Source: Planctomycetaceae bacterium
Lineage (GTDB): Bacteria > Planctomycetota > Planctomycetia > Pirellulales > UBA1268
Reading direction: 5' to 3'
Assembly (NCBI GenBank): GCA_947453875.1
Contig: CANGIH010000130.1
Span: 1-6,843, forward strand
DNA: 6,843 bases
Made by a program: the position numbers and the translations under genes. Of this stretch, positions 6,335 to 6,843 are shown piece after piece. The notes beneath the pieces were generated by a model. It worked only from the letters and a program-made list of their open reading frames with translations. It searched no databases and was not told where the DNA came from. Each line of letters begins with the position of its first letter. Position 1 is the first letter of the stretch.

Positions 6335-6843
6335 ATGATCTTCTCCTGGCTGCGTGCACGCCGGCGCCGGGCGATCCGCCATCGGCCGTTCCCCGATTCC
6401 TGGGAGCAGATCCTCGCGCGAGTCTGCCGGCAGGCGGCCTGGCTCGATGGGGACGACGCGTGGCGGTGGCGGGCGTGGATCGCCGTCTTCCTCGCGGAGA
6501 AGCGGTTCGAGGGCTGTGGCGGGCAGCCGATCGATGACGAAGTCCGCCTTGCGATCGCCGGGCAGGCTGGGCTGGTGGCGCTCGGTTTCCCCGACGAGAC
6601 CTTCGACCGGCTCAAGTCGATCCTCGTCTATCCCGGCGACTGGGTGGGGAGCAAGGCGACGTCACTCGAGGGGGGCGTCCATCTGGAGTGGCGGGAGCGC
6701 CGCCTCGGCGAGGCCTGGGATGGCGGCAGCGTCGTCCTCGCCTGGCCGGCGGTGCGTCGTGGGGGGCTCCTTCAGGATGGCCCGCGATCGGTGGTGATCC
6801 ACGAGTTCGCCCATCTGGTCGATGCGATGAACGGCCCGTTCGA
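6335..6843 (+). CDS. mtfA: MtfA-type (M90) zinc peptidase, N-terminal part; 3' end beyond window
   Basis: Direct translation from ATG 6335 runs open to the right edge (169 codons). The ATG is fixed by an in-frame TGA at 6329-6331, two codons upstream, so no earlier start exists in this frame; no strong SD is visible. The N-terminus is basic (MIFSWLRARRRRAIRHRP) and lacks a signal peptide, as in cytosolic E. coli MtfA. Residues about 150-169 contain VVIHEFAHLVDAMNG: His156 and His160 as zinc ligands and Glu157 as catalytic base, in the HExxH pattern with the L-D-x-x-[DN]-G context of MtfA (E. coli HEFAH at 149-153). An AGQAGLVALGF segment matches the conserved helix preceding this site. The third zinc ligand (Glu212 in E. 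coli) would lie beyond the edge. In E. coli MtfA is a peptidase that binds and inactivates the regulator Mlc; that partner is not expected here, so the symbol marks family only. Confidence 0.88.
   Translation, partial: MIFSWLRARRRRAIRHRPFPDSWEQILARVCRQAAWLDGDDAWRWRAWIAVFLAEKRFEGCGGQPIDDEVRLAIAGQAGLVALGFPDETFDRLKSILVYPGDWVGSKATSLEGGVHLEWRERRLGEAWDGGSVVLAWPAVRRGGLLQDGPRSVVIHEFAHLVDAMNGPF

Overview
This GC-rich window most resembles chromosomal DNA of a planctomycete, probably of the Pirellulales or a related lineage. The call rests on strong G/C third-position bias, an exported TIGR03790-family protein, and several secreted or membrane proteins of planctomycete character. It is an inference from family content; there is no rRNA gene in the window to confirm it. 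I see no IS element, tRNA, CRISPR array, phage gene or attachment site.

Layout. Positions 1-1753 (minus strand) hold most of a large exported TIGR03790-family protein. It is open through the left edge, so its C-terminus lies outside. A 245-bp divergent intergenic region (1754-1998) separates it from a plus-strand run. The first three plus-strand genes are tightly packed: an exported M28-family zinc hydrolase with glutaminyl-cyclase-like motifs (1999-2940), a small protein with a lipoyl/biotinyl-type domain that lacks the modifiable lysine (2937-3263), and apolipoprotein N-acyltransferase Lnt (3253-5097). They overlap by 4 and 11 nt and are probably translationally coupled. A 109-bp gap follows, with a candidate promoter and a nested stem-loop. 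It leads to a membrane-anchored coiled-coil protein with a C-terminal beta domain (5207-6067), a 49-residue single-span membrane protein (6136-6285), and the 5' part of an MtfA-type (M90) zinc peptidase that runs off the right edge (6335-6843).

How they fit together. Almost everything is a cell-envelope function: secreted proteins, lipoprotein maturation (Lnt), a MreC-like or FlgT-C-like membrane coiled-coil protein, a small membrane peptide and a peptidase. No single pathway is evident beyond lipoprotein maturation. The most intriguing points are the lysine-less lipoyl domain coupled to lnt, the structured leader before the coiled-coil gene, and the TIGR03790 protein, whose family I recall being restricted to exosortase-bearing genomes.

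The two edge genes (1-1753 and 6335-6843) were read by direct translation of the sequence. Several long open frames antisense to the real genes are codon-bias shadows and are left out.
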